Origin: Micromonospora andamanensis
GTDB taxonomy: Bacteria; Actinomycetota; Actinomycetes; Mycobacteriales; Micromonosporaceae
Assembly (NCBI RefSeq): GCF_016863495.1
Contig: NZ_BOOZ01000026.1
Coordinates: forward strand, 61,254-125,253
Length of the DNA: 64,000 nt
Direction: 5' to 3'
The notes under the pieces: generated by a model
Database searches by the model: none
The model's input: only the letters and a program-made list of their open reading frames with translations
What the model was told of the DNA's origin: nothing
Position numbers and translations under genes: made by a program
Shown here: positions 43,201-50,625 of the stretch, piece by piece
How the letters are laid out: every line of letters begins with the position of its first letter
Numbering within the stretch: position 1 is the first letter of the stretch

Positions 43201-43457
43201 TCCCGCTCGGCGATCTTGAAGAACTTCGCGTCGAAGCCTCCGGCGTCGGTCAGGAAGCCGCCCCAGCGCGACACCGAACGGCCCGGCACTCCCTGCTCGG
43301 CGTCGTAGTGCTCATCCGCGTCCCATCGGTCCGCGGGAATCTCGGTGATCGCGTCGCCGCCGTTTGCGATCAGGTTCCACAGACTTTCCGGGGAATCGAT
43401 ACCACCGGGGAACCGGCAGGCCATGCCGATCACCGCGATGTCTCCAGGATCCGCCAC
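37218..43457 (-). CDS. Fully reducing type I PKS, KS-AT-DH-ER-KR-ACP (mycocerosate-synthase-like)
   Basis: A 2079-residue single-module PKS. KS: DTACSSG (Cys near 175), HGTGT and SNLGH. AT from about 525: IGHSLGE, and VASHSPQV in the specificity loop, as in methylmalonyl-using MAS/Pks5 enzymes. DH near 880: HRVGDVAAYP. ER from about 1400: NADPH loop SATGGTGQAAVA. KR near 1740: TGGLGGLGLRLA, with Ser and Tyr in FSSAAALLG and GAYAAAN. ACP near 2030: GLDSLGN. All active sites look intact. The domain order and reduction level are those of iterative mycobacterial MAS-type synthases making methyl-branched fatty acyl chains; iteration is inferred. GTG 43457 has GAGGAGG upstream. Confidence 0.93.
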   Translation of the reverse strand: MADPGDIAVIGMACRFPGGIDSPESLWNLIANGGDAITEIPADRWDADEHYDAEQGVPGRSVSRWGGFLTDAGGFDAKFFKIAEREALATDPQHRVLLETAWEAVERSGTPPSALAGTRTGVFVGIAHGDYSVVTHGVRKIHPYWFTGTAFSMASGRISFALDLAGPSLSVDTACSSGLTSVRQACMSIRSGESDMALAGGVMLMLIPEPAAGASGLGMLSRSGRCRPFDRSADGFVRAEGCGMVFLKRATDALADGDHILAVIKGIATNQDGRTDTITMPSQAAQAAVHRAALADAGITPEQVGMVQAHGTGTPVGDPIEFRALAEVYGQGTGPCAVTSVKSNLGHTESAAGTAGLIATVLALQHGVVPGTLHLEELNPEISALKTRLFVPGKSTPWPDAPGPRRAGVSSFGMSGTNVHAVVEEAPRTRPVADNRSRRSAAQLVPLSASAPEELGPTAERMADWLAVHEDVTLADLGYTLARRREHRAVRTAVIASDRPELIAALRGVADQVAERPPAPVVGDDSRGPVWVFSGQGSQWAGMGAALLATEPEFAAMVARVEPLVQRESGFSVTAAMTDPETVTGIDRVQPTLFAMQVGLAAAWRAAGVRPAAVIGHSLGEVAASVVSGALSLDDGVKVICRRSRLCARLAGAGAMASVELPAERVEQELAAYDDVVVSVVASPESTVIGGATDRVRELIAGWESRGVMAREVAVDVASHSPQVDPILAELAEVLADLTPAAGTVPVYGTALDDPHTQPVPDAAYWVDNLRQPVRFGAAVLAALEDGHRVFLELSPHPLLTRAVEQCARSSGLPAAALPSMRRGQETPYGLLTSLIEVHAAGGGVDFSLLHPDGDLVEAPLPTWARQHLLVRSDQSPPAHTVRVHPLLGAHVRLDESPERHAWQSDVGTAVLPWLVDHRVGDVAAYPGSAHCEAALSAAGEVFGGGGEVHGLRFERMLLLSDHDEVTASATVTAPGQARWEATTSDNGERVRLASATLHPSADVAEPEPIDIDLLLDEHSDPLPGDELRRIVGERGIQPGPAFAGVTTVHRLPGTDGRTVLGEVELPSALRSGNDGFGIHPALLDACFQCVIAMPAVAQEVADGGLMVPLEVGRIRQWAPSAAARYCHLRLVSHDSTRVVADIQLTDRYGAVLLTVEGLVMGTSGSDEESAGQILAERLLTVGWHRSEPPRPAESRSDDSWLILAPDAAVCEPGELATALRGQGGKAEVRPWASAGTAPLVPEGTWRGVVLLCPRPAGPADEDGIARGRDLVQAVVGVAQELAAFGGTPPRLYAVTQSAQQVMTGDVVNLEHAGVRGLLRVIGAEFPDVRATQIDVDEAVVEALAAELAADSPEDETAWRAGHHYTARLERAPLAAGERHRTVTDPDADGFRLEIRHPGDLDSLELAVVPRRSPGPGEIEIAIGAGGINFVDVLVAHGNGFSYEGEIPGLGVDCAGTVVRVGDEVTGFAIGDRVMTAVGVTDGAWGSHVTVDARLAAPLPAGLSVEEGAATPAVYATAWYALHELARMRPGERVLIHSATGGTGQAAVAIARRIGAEIFATAGSADRREWLRSTGVTHVYDSRSLEFADRIREDTGGAGVDVVLNSLTGAAQRASLDLLTFGGRFVEIGKRDIYGDSRLDLAPFRRNLAFYSVDLELMAGVDPGLLGRLLREVAELMSRGELPAPMVTAFPLSEAATAIRTMAAAQHTGKFVLTTAVEPGTPVVVPPARFSAFRADGAYLVTGGLGGLGLRLARHLAEAGCGRIVLNSRSAPNAEGTAAIAALREAGADVQVELGDIADPGTAVRLAAAARATGLPLRGVLHAAAVVEDATVPSITAELVHRDWVPKTYGAWHLHHATIDDDLDWFCCFSSAAALLGSPGQGAYAAANSWLDGFAHWRRAQGLPVTAIAWGAWAEIGRGAVLGESGDTTMITPDEGVRAFDTLLRHTRTFTGYVPQSRAPWLTSLARRSPFAAAFQDSQPAQSQASALLSEVRALPAGERVGWLSRFLAREAGAIVRGTVDPGRPFNDYGLDSLGNLELRTRVETSLGIRVAPKAIATNNSARALAQHLAELLGEQEAR

Positions 43458-43488
43458 GGTTCCTCCTCATCAATGTGTGGTTGTCGCC

Positions 43489-44355
43489 TCAGGCGCGCGC
43501 TTGCACCTCGTCGACGAACTTGCGGACGATCGCCTGGAATCCCGCGGCGTCGTCGAGGAAGGGCTGGTGACCGGCGCGCGGCATGATCTCGTAGCTGCCG
43601 TTGGGGAACTGCTCGGCCAGTTCCCGGGCACCGGTCGGGCTCAGCAGCAGATCGTCGTCGCCGACCACGATCAGCGTTGGTGCCTGGACGCCTGCCGCCT
43701 GCTCCGGCTTGTGGTCGTCGACGAGCGACCGGTTCAGCCCGTTGACCAGGTCTTCGAGGGTGGTGACCGCGGTGAAGGCCTCGCGCAGGCCGAGGAAGCC
43801 GGGGGTGCCGAGCGCCTCGTTCATCTCGGCGCTGAACAGCTCCGGGTAGAGGTGCTCGTAGAAGCCCACGATGCCGTGGCTCTCGATGGTCCGTAGCCAG
43901 GCCCGCTGCAACTGCCGCTGACGCCGCATGCCCTTGGGTCCGTAGACCGGACCGGCCAGCACCATGCCCTTGACCCGGTCCGGGTGCATCAGCGCCATGT
44001 CCCGGGCCAGCACGGTGGAGGCCGACGCCGCGATCAGGTACGTCGACTCGATCTCGAGGGCGTCGAGCAACGCGACCAGGTCGTCGACGTGCTCGGCCCA
44101 GGTCGGTTCCTCGGCCACGTGCGAGGAGGCACCGTGGTTGCACAGGTCGTAGCTGATCAGGCGATAGCTGCTGGCCAGATCCTCGGTGAACACCCGCCAC
44201 AGCGGCGCGCTCATCAGGAAGTGGTTCAGCAGCGTGATCGGCGTACCCTCGCCGCGGACCTCGTAGTAGAGCTCCACGTCCGCCCGGGTACGGATGCGCC
44301 GGGCATCCTCCGGGTAGGAGAGGTCCAGCCGGGACAGACTCTCGAAACTCGACAT
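43489..44355 (-). CDS. Alpha/beta hydrolase, probable product-release enzyme
   Basis: This 288-residue alpha/beta hydrolase has DLCNHGASSH in the acid-loop region and a nonstandard nucleophile elbow LIAASASTVLA with Ser retained. VVGDDDLLLSP carries the Asp region, and the catalytic His lies in MPRAGHQPF. ATG 44355 has AGAGG five nt upstream. It sits 31 nt before the PKS start and shares its promoter region, so it may release or proofread the polyketide chain. An ester-cleaving role is also possible. Confidence 0.8.
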   Translation of the reverse strand: MSSFESLSRLDLSYPEDARRIRTRADVELYYEVRGEGTPITLLNHFLMSAPLWRVFTEDLASSYRLISYDLCNHGASSHVAEEPTWAEHVDDLVALLDALEIESTYLIAASASTVLARDMALMHPDRVKGMVLAGPVYGPKGMRRQRQLQRAWLRTIESHGIVGFYEHLYPELFSAEMNEALGTPGFLGLREAFTAVTTLEDLVNGLNRSLVDDHKPEQAAGVQAPTLIVVGDDDLLLSPTGARELAEQFPNGSYEIMPRAGHQPFLDDAAGFQAIVRKFVDEVQARA

Positions 44356-45298
44356 CTCATCCTCTTCCTGTGACGACTCTGGACTCCGGCGGTACTGGCT
44401 CGCGCCGGCTGGGGCCGGCGCCGACGAGCCGCAGGTGTGGTGGGCGGGCGGCCGACCGCGTCTCGACTCGGCCCGATGGCCGGCGGCCCGTGGGCGCTCG
44501 GCCGGGGACAGAATGGCCGCGACGCAGCCGGTCCCGCCGAGGTCGGGCACCCGGCGGCAGTCGGCCCAAGCGCCTGTCGCTCTCGGCCGGCCCGCGGCTT
44601 GGCACGCAGCGTGCGGCAATTCCCGGCGCGGTCCGGCCGGAACAGCAGGCGGAGATGAACTCGATGGTCTCCGCCACTTCTTCCCACGGCATATCCGCAG
44701 TTGCAGATCGACGCGACACAGTCCGTCCCCAAAACAAACCGCGAGCCGAGCAGATCGGCGCGGACCATCGCCATAACTTGTCGGTTTTCAGCGGAACAGT
44801 TCTCGACGCTACCAGCAGCCACCAGCAAGGCAACAGGTTAGATCTGCATACACGTTCATGTAGATCACACGAAAAGGCATGAAGAGCACACCGCCCAGCT
44901 GGTCGTCACTGACACCGTAACGAGGCGATTCACCATGCCTAGTATCGCGATATCCCGCAGTCTCACCGATTGGCAGTGCGCCCACCTGCACTGCTACCAG
45001 GGGTTTCCGGCCTGCCGTGCGGGAGAGGAAGTTACCAAAAGCGTTTCGCAGAGGTAAATATCAGCAGCGATTCAGCGGACCGTATCGCGCGGCGGAGGGC
45101 AACAGTCAGCTGCACCGCGTCGGAGACCCCGGTCACACCCGGTTCATGGCCTCGATAAATCGCCGAGGCGGAGCACTTCTACCGCACCGCCAATAAGGGT
45201 AGCGTCGCAATTTCCCACCGGTACGTGGTTGTCGGGTATCCCCTGCCGCTGGCTACGGAGCCATGTCCCACCGCTCCGCAGCCTGAGCACGTATCCGC
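44356..45298. promoter_or_regulatory. 943-bp non-coding region upstream of the hydrolase-PKS-reductase operon
   Basis: No convincing gene on either strand. Bases about 44800-45200 are clearly lower in GC than the cluster. It holds an imperfect inverted repeat GATCT (44841-44845) ... AGATC (44862-44866), each arm extending with partial matches, and a perfect TATCGCGATA palindrome at 44943-44952. It presumably carries the promoter and control sites for the three-gene operon and the end of the long operon coming from the right. Confidence 0.5.
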
Positions 45299-46510
45299 TC
45301 AGAGAAGACGCACCTCCGGTACGTAGAGCAGCCAACGCCCGCCGCCTCGGGCGAAATCCTTCTCCTTGGCGATGATCTCCTCGGCATGGTTCCACGCGAA
45401 CAGCAGGAGCCGGTCCGCGCCGTACTCGGCGAACTCCTCGGCGGGGCGTACCGGGATGTGTGAACCGGGCATCAGGCGTCCCTGCTTGGCCGGCGTCGTG
45501 TCGAAGACACAGGGCACGAGATCGGGCCCGATCCCGGCGTAGTTCGTCACCGTCGCGCTCTTGGCGGTGGCGCCGTAGCCGGCCACCCGCAGCCCGCTGT
45601 CCCGCAGTTTCTCGAGCTGACCGACGAGGTCACGGCTGATCCGGTCGACCTCGGCCGCGAACGCGTGCAGAGTGGACAGCTCGGCCAGGCCACGGGCATC
45701 TTCGCTGGCGACGAGGGCGGCCACCGCTGCCGACGGGGTCCGCGCCCCCGCTCGGGCGAGCGTGTACCGCACCTCCCCGCCGTGCACGGGCAGCCGCCGC
45801 ACGTCGACCAGCTCGAAGCCGAACCGCCGGGCCATCGCCTGCACCGACCGCGCCGAGAACACGTAGAAGTGCTCGTCGTAGATCTGATCGAAGGAGTTCT
45901 TCTCGATGACGTCACCCAGGTAGGGGTCCTCGAAGACGAAGACACCGTCCGGCGCCAGCAGGGCGTCGATCCCGCGGAAGATCGAATCCAGGTACGGGAT
46001 GTGGCAGATCGTGTTCGCCGCGAAGACGACGTTGGCGGGACCGTCCTGCGCGGCTATCTCCGCACCGACCGCCTCCTCGAAGAAGGCCGAGCGCACCCGG
46101 ACACCGGCGGCGCGTGCCACGTCGGCGACCCCGCCGCACGGCTCGACCCCCAGGTGTCGTACGCCGGCCGCGCGAACGGCGGCCAGCATGGTGCCGTCGT
46201 TGGAACCGATCTCGACGATGAACGGGTCGCTGCCTGTCGACTCGCATTCGAGGAGATCGTGGGCGGTGCGGGTGAAGTGCTCGCGCATCCGGACCGACCC
46301 CGAGGAGACGTACGGGTACGAGTCGTGGAACATCCGTTCCCGCGGTACCTCCGCCAACTGCTGCACCATCGAGCACGACTCGCAGACACCGACCCGCAGG
46401 TGGTAGTAGAACTCGTCGGCGGTCTCGTCCGGCTCCACGAAGGCGTCGGACAGCGGCTGCCGGCCGAGGTCCAGGAACTCGTTGACCACTCCGCCACAGA
46501 TTCGGCACAT
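45299..46510 (-). CDS. NDP-hexose 3-C-methyltransferase (TylCIII/EvaC type)
   Basis: A 403-residue SAM-dependent sugar C-methyltransferase. The N-terminal zinc site is formed by CRIC (residues 2-5) and a later CESC near residue 58. The SAM motif is IVEIGSNDGTMLAA near residue 96. The C-terminal domain has RVAGYGATAKSATVTNY near residue 305, typical of the family. ATG 46510 is chosen because GGAG lies 6-9 nt upstream and the zinc site starts there; a frame to 46570 lacks support. It adds the branch methyl at C-3 of the 4-keto sugar, the EvaC step. Confidence 0.9.
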   Translation of the reverse strand: MCRICGGVVNEFLDLGRQPLSDAFVEPDETADEFYYHLRVGVCESCSMVQQLAEVPRERMFHDSYPYVSSGSVRMREHFTRTAHDLLECESTGSDPFIVEIGSNDGTMLAAVRAAGVRHLGVEPCGGVADVARAAGVRVRSAFFEEAVGAEIAAQDGPANVVFAANTICHIPYLDSIFRGIDALLAPDGVFVFEDPYLGDVIEKNSFDQIYDEHFYVFSARSVQAMARRFGFELVDVRRLPVHGGEVRYTLARAGARTPSAAVAALVASEDARGLAELSTLHAFAAEVDRISRDLVGQLEKLRDSGLRVAGYGATAKSATVTNYAGIGPDLVPCVFDTTPAKQGRLMPGSHIPVRPAEEFAEYGADRLLLFAWNHAEEIIAKEKDFARGGGRWLLYVPEVRLL

Positions 46511-46547
46511 GTCTTCTCCATAGATCGTGGGACGTGTCTGTCGCAGG

Positions 46548-47570
46548 TCATCGTTCGTCCGGGCGTCCACCGCCCCGGCCAGCGAGTTGCCCCTGGCAGT
46601 GGGCGATCGTGTGCCGCAGCGCGGCTGTCAGGCCGACCCGGGGGCGCCAGCCGGTGACCGTGCGGAAGGCCGTGGAATCGACTGTCACGCTGCGGAAGTC
46701 GCCGGGTTCGGCGTACTCCGGTGGCTCGACGGAGACCACCGGGACGCGCGTGCCTGTGAGTTCCGCCGCGATGTCGGCGATCGCGGCGAAGGCCTCGGCG
46801 AGTGGAGTACCGACACCCGTGCCGACGAGCCAGCCACGGCCGGACAGTTCGTCGATGTGGTCACCCGCGGCGGTAAGCGCACGGGCGGCGTCGTCGACGT
46901 AGAGGAAGTCCCGCCGGACCGATCCGTCGTGCCACATCGTCAGCGGCTGGCCCGCCAGGGCCCGCTGGACCGTGACGGCGACGACACCCTTGTCCGGCGC
47001 CGTCGAGTGGGGGCCGTAGCCGAAGACCGTCGGCAGCCGTAGCGAGGTGGCCGCCAGCACACCGCGTTCGGTCGCTGCCAACAACAGACGCTCCGCCGCG
47101 AGTTTCTGGCGGTCGTACTCGCCGGCCGGCCGGTCGGGCTCGCTGCCGTCGAGCACCTCGTGCCGGGTGAGACCGGCCTGGGTGGTCGTGCCGGTGAACA
47201 CGACAGGCAGCGGGCCGCCGCCACGGGTGGCGGCAGTGTCGACAAGGTCCCGGGCGACACCGACGGTTACCCGCTCCGCCCCGGTGTCCCCGGCGTCGAC
47301 GCGCCAGGTCGACACTCCGGCGATGTGCGCGACCGCGTGGACGACCAGATCGGTACCCTCTGTCGCCTCCCGCACCGCGCCGGGCGCGGTAAGGTCGAGG
47401 GTCCGCACCTCGACCTCGGCGGGCCCGGCCGGAGGCACCGGACCGGGTCGGCGTGACACGGCCCGGATCCGAATCGGTCGCGCTGCCAGTTCCCGCAGCA
47501 CCGCCGACCCGATGAACCCGGTGGCGCCGAGGACCGTGACGTGCGGCGTCGGTGCGCCGGCCGCTGTCAT
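46548..47570 (-). CDS. NDP-hexose 4-ketoreductase / NAD-epimerase-type SDR (EvaE-like)
   Basis: This 340-residue extended SDR has VTVLGATGFIGSAVLREL at the N-terminus. A Tyr/Lys dyad occurs in AGEYDRQKLAAERL near residue 150. PTVFGYGP and RRDFLYVDDAARAL follow, as in NDP-sugar epimerases and reductases. Position in the deoxysugar set makes it the 4-ketoreductase (EvaE role). ATG 47570 overlaps the epimerase stop (ATGA). Confidence 0.86.
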   Translation of the reverse strand: MTAAGAPTPHVTVLGATGFIGSAVLRELAARPIRIRAVSRRPGPVPPAGPAEVEVRTLDLTAPGAVREATEGTDLVVHAVAHIAGVSTWRVDAGDTGAERVTVGVARDLVDTAATRGGGPLPVVFTGTTTQAGLTRHEVLDGSEPDRPAGEYDRQKLAAERLLLAATERGVLAATSLRLPTVFGYGPHSTAPDKGVVAVTVQRALAGQPLTMWHDGSVRRDFLYVDDAARALTAAGDHIDELSGRGWLVGTGVGTPLAEAFAAIADIAAELTGTRVPVVSVEPPEYAEPGDFRSVTVDSTAFRTVTGWRPRVGLTAALRHTIAHCQGQLAGRGGGRPDER

Positions 47571-48181
47571 TGCCACAGCGCCGCCTCCGCCTCAAGGCAG
47601 GACCGGTACTCCGGCAGCAGTCCCCCGGCGCGCGCCTCGGCCAGGGTGGGCGCGGCCGTGTCGCGCTCGGACCTGGCGATCGGAAGGCCCGGTGGTACGG
47701 ACAGGCCCAGCTCGGGGTCCAGCGCCGAGACCGCGAGTTCCCGGAGCGGGTCGTACTCCTCCGACATCAGGTAGACGACAGTCGAACGGTCCTCCAGCGC
47801 CAGGAAGGCGTGGCCGACACCGATCGGGATGTACAACGCCCGCCCGTTGTCACCGCTGAGTTCCGTGCAGACCGAGCGACCGTACGTCGGAGAACCGACG
47901 CGCAGGTCGACGAGGTAGTCCCGAACCCGGCCGTGCGGGCAGTACACGTACTTCGCCCGGCCCGGCGGGCCGGCGGTGTAGTGGATGCCGCGGAGCACCC
48001 CCCGGCCGGAGACGTTGAAGCTGACGTCCCGTACGGCGAACAGCGGACGGTCCACGGCGGACCGGAAGTCGGAGCCGCGGAACACGTTCGTGAACTGGCC
48101 CCTGTCGTCGCGGTGGACCGGAGCGGTGAACTCGACGGCGCTGTCGATGTCGCAGGTGCGGAACGTGCGGGCCGGCGTCAT
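47567..48181 (-). CDS. dTDP-4-keto-6-deoxyhexose 3,5- or 5-epimerase (RmlC/EvaD-like)
   Basis: A 204-residue cupin epimerase. RGIHYTAGPPGRAKYV carries the catalytic His near residue 65. VRDYLVDLRVGSPTYG follows, with the acid/base Tyr expected in the LMSEEYDP region near residue 141. It inverts C-5 (and perhaps C-3), so the sugar is expected in the L series. ATGA overlaps on both ends. Confidence 0.92.
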   Translation of the reverse strand: MTPARTFRTCDIDSAVEFTAPVHRDDRGQFTNVFRGSDFRSAVDRPLFAVRDVSFNVSGRGVLRGIHYTAGPPGRAKYVYCPHGRVRDYLVDLRVGSPTYGRSVCTELSGDNGRALYIPIGVGHAFLALEDRSTVVYLMSEEYDPLRELAVSALDPELGLSVPPGLPIARSERDTAAPTLAEARAGGLLPEYRSCLEAEAALWQ

Positions 48182-49290
48182 AGGGTCGGGACCACCTCGT
48201 GCAGCGCCTCGATGACCCGGTCCTGGTCGGCCTCGGACAACGACGGGTACATCGGCAGGGAGAAGATCTCTCCGGCCAGCTTCTCGGTGACCGGCAGCAT
48301 GCCCGGCTCCCAGCCGAAGTGCGCGAAGCCGCTCATCGTGTGGACCGGCCAGGGGTAGCTGATGTTCAGCGAGATGCCCTTGGCGCGCAGCGCGTCGAGG
48401 ATCGCGTCGCGCGCCGGGTGACGCACCACGTAGACGTAGTAGACGTGGGTGTTACCCGGGTTGGTCCGCGGCAGGAGCAGGCCGTCGACATCGGCGAGGT
48501 ACCGTTCGTAGCGGCGGGCGACCCGGTTGCGGTCCTCGATGTACGCGTCGAGTCGGCGAAGTTTCCGCCGCAGGATCTCGGCCTGCAGTTCGTCCAGGCG
48601 CGAGTTGTGTCCGGGCGACCGGACAACGTAGTAGACCTCCTCCATCCCGTAGTAGCGCAGCTGCCGGAGATCGCGGTTGGTGTCGGCGTCCGACGTGATC
48701 ACCGCTCCGCCGTCGCCGTAGGCTCCGAGCACCTTCGTGGGGTAGAACGAGAACGCCGCGACGTCGGACATCGTGCCCGCGAGCTGCCCCTGCTGGCGGG
48801 CACCGTGCGACTGCGCGCAGTCCTCCAGGATCCGCAGACCCCGCTCAGCGGCCAACCGCCGCAGCGGTGCCATGTCCACGCACTGCCCGTAGAGGTGCAC
48901 CGGCACGACGGCCTTGGTACGCGCCGTGACAGCGTCGGCCACCTGGTCGGTGTCCATGAGGAAGTCGCGCTCGCGCACGTCGACGAAGACCGGGGTCGCG
49001 CCGGTGCCGACGATGGCCACGACTGTCGGTGCCGCGGTGTTCGAAACGGTGATCACCTCGTCGCCGGGCCCGACCCCGATCGCCTCCAGGCCCAGCTTGA
49101 TGGCGTTGGTGCCGTTGTCCACGCCGGTGGCGAAGGGCACCCCGTGGTAGGCCGCGAAATCGGCCTCGAAGTTCCGCACGCTCGCCCCGAGGATGAGCTG
49201 CCCCGATTCGAACACGGTCTCGACGGCGTCGAGGATGTCGTTCTTCTCCTTGGCGTACTCGGCGCCGTAGTCCCACACCCGCAATGTCAT
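48178..49290 (-). CDS. DegT/DnrJ/EryC1 sugar 3-aminotransferase (EvaB-like)
   Basis: This 370-residue PLP aminotransferase has GVDNGTNAIKLGLEAIG near residue 60, a PLP-contacting EDCAQSHGA near 159, and the internal aldimine Lys in FSFYPTKVLGAYGDGG near 187. It transfers an amino group to a keto-sugar; next to a 2,3-dehydratase it is expected to act at C-3, the EvaB step. Overlaps neighbours by ATGA. Confidence 0.92.
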   Translation of the reverse strand: MTLRVWDYGAEYAKEKNDILDAVETVFESGQLILGASVRNFEADFAAYHGVPFATGVDNGTNAIKLGLEAIGVGPGDEVITVSNTAAPTVVAIVGTGATPVFVDVRERDFLMDTDQVADAVTARTKAVVPVHLYGQCVDMAPLRRLAAERGLRILEDCAQSHGARQQGQLAGTMSDVAAFSFYPTKVLGAYGDGGAVITSDADTNRDLRQLRYYGMEEVYYVVRSPGHNSRLDELQAEILRRKLRRLDAYIEDRNRVARRYERYLADVDGLLLPRTNPGNTHVYYVYVVRHPARDAILDALRAKGISLNISYPWPVHTMSGFAHFGWEPGMLPVTEKLAGEIFSLPMYPSLSEADQDRVIEALHEVVPTL

Positions 49291-50621
49291 GGTGTCGCCT
49301 CCTGCGAGATGAGGTCGGTCATACAGCTGAGCAGGCAGCGCGCACCGACGTTCACGTGGTTGCCGTATCGGATGAAGCCGGCCAGTTGGTCGACGGTCAG
49401 CCAGCAGTAGCCGTACGGGGGTTCCGCCGGGAAGTCCTCGCCCACGTCGATGACGAGATACCGGTTCTCGGCGTGGTAGAACCGGCCGCCCTCCTCCGAG
49501 TGGAGGATGTCGACGAGCAGTTGCGACGGGGACGCACCCAGGACGACGTCGAGGTACCGGGGCCGTTCGGCGTCCACCGCGCCGGCGTAGTTGTCCGGGA
49601 TGCACGCCACTGTCGGCCCCATCTCGACGACGTCGGCGGTGCCAGCCTCGGTCCGCGCGTGCACCAGGACGTGGAACGTGCCGTCGAAGTGCCGGCCGAG
49701 GAAGGCGATCACGCCACGGGCGGACGGCCGGAACATCGGTTGCGACCAGCTGCGTACCTCGCGGTCGCTGGCTCGCACGTCGACGCCGATGACCGAGAAG
49801 TGCCGCCCGTCGAGGCGGTGGATCGTCCCTCTGGAACGTTTCCAGTCCGGCAACTCGCGCAGCGGCACGATCGACCGCTTGAGCTGTTGCTGTGACTTGA
49901 CCTCGGTGAACCAGCTCAGAATGTGGCCGAGCGGGTGGCGGGCCTCGCCGTCGCGCTGGTGCCGGTCGCCGGTGAGGAAGGAGACCCCCGACAACACCGT
50001 ACGGGCGTCCATGTTCACCAGGTTCGGAATCCGCATCAGCTCCGCCAGTTGACCGGTGCTGAGCCAACAGAAGTTCTCCCCGACCGGTACCTCCTCCTCC
50101 ACCTCGACGATCATGTTGCGGTTGCGCTTGCCGAGAAACCACGACCCCTGCTCCGACTGGAGCGAGTCGAACACCGGTCGACCCCGCCGCGGGGTGCGGA
50201 AGTACTCCAGGTACGGCACGGCGCTGCCCCCGTGGACCCGGGTGAAGTTGCTCCGGGTGGCCTGGACCGTGGGCGACAGCTGGAGCAGATTGATGTTTCC
50301 CGGCTCCATCTTCGCCTGCATCAGGCAGTACGTCGTGCCGTCCACCCGTTTGGCGAGGATGCCGAGAATCCCGATCTCCGGTTGCAGGATGATCGGCTGC
50401 GACCACGCCGCAGGGGTACGGCTGTCCGCGTCGACGTTGACGCCGATCACCGAGAAGAACCTGCCGCTGTGGTGGTGGATGTTCCCGGTCTCCGGATCGG
50501 TGCGCCAGCCGTCCAGGGAGTCCAGCGACGTGACGGAGACGCGGTACTCGTTTGCGAGTTCCCGCTCGGCGAGCCAGGCGTGGAACTGCGACATGTCGTC
50601 GAACATGGCGTATCCCGTCAT
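49287..50621 (-). CDS. NDP-hexose 2,3-dehydratase (EvaA/TylX3-like)
   Basis: A 444-residue protein with the internal duplication typical of this family. GRFFSVIGVNVDADSR and GRHFSVIGVDVRASDR are matching segments of the two halves, as are FCWLSTGQLAELMR and YCWLTVDQLAGFIR. It removes the C-2 hydroxyl from the 4-keto-6-deoxy sugar, the first step to 2,3,6-trideoxyhexoses. ATG 50621 follows the acyltransferase stop by 4 nt; an in-frame start at 50606 is possible. Confidence 0.93.
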   Translation of the reverse strand: MTGYAMFDDMSQFHAWLAERELANEYRVSVTSLDSLDGWRTDPETGNIHHHSGRFFSVIGVNVDADSRTPAAWSQPIILQPEIGILGILAKRVDGTTYCLMQAKMEPGNINLLQLSPTVQATRSNFTRVHGGSAVPYLEYFRTPRRGRPVFDSLQSEQGSWFLGKRNRNMIVEVEEEVPVGENFCWLSTGQLAELMRIPNLVNMDARTVLSGVSFLTGDRHQRDGEARHPLGHILSWFTEVKSQQQLKRSIVPLRELPDWKRSRGTIHRLDGRHFSVIGVDVRASDREVRSWSQPMFRPSARGVIAFLGRHFDGTFHVLVHARTEAGTADVVEMGPTVACIPDNYAGAVDAERPRYLDVVLGASPSQLLVDILHSEEGGRFYHAENRYLVIDVGEDFPAEPPYGYCWLTVDQLAGFIRYGNHVNVGARCLLSCMTDLISQEATP

Positions 50622-50625
50622 CCGA

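Noticed and set aside
44809..44991. Minus-strand frame of 60 codons ending in a Cys-rich tail (LTCCLAGGCW), resembling a precursor peptide
   Set aside because: GTG start without RBS, no peptide-modifying enzyme nearby, and it lies over the probable promoter palindromes.
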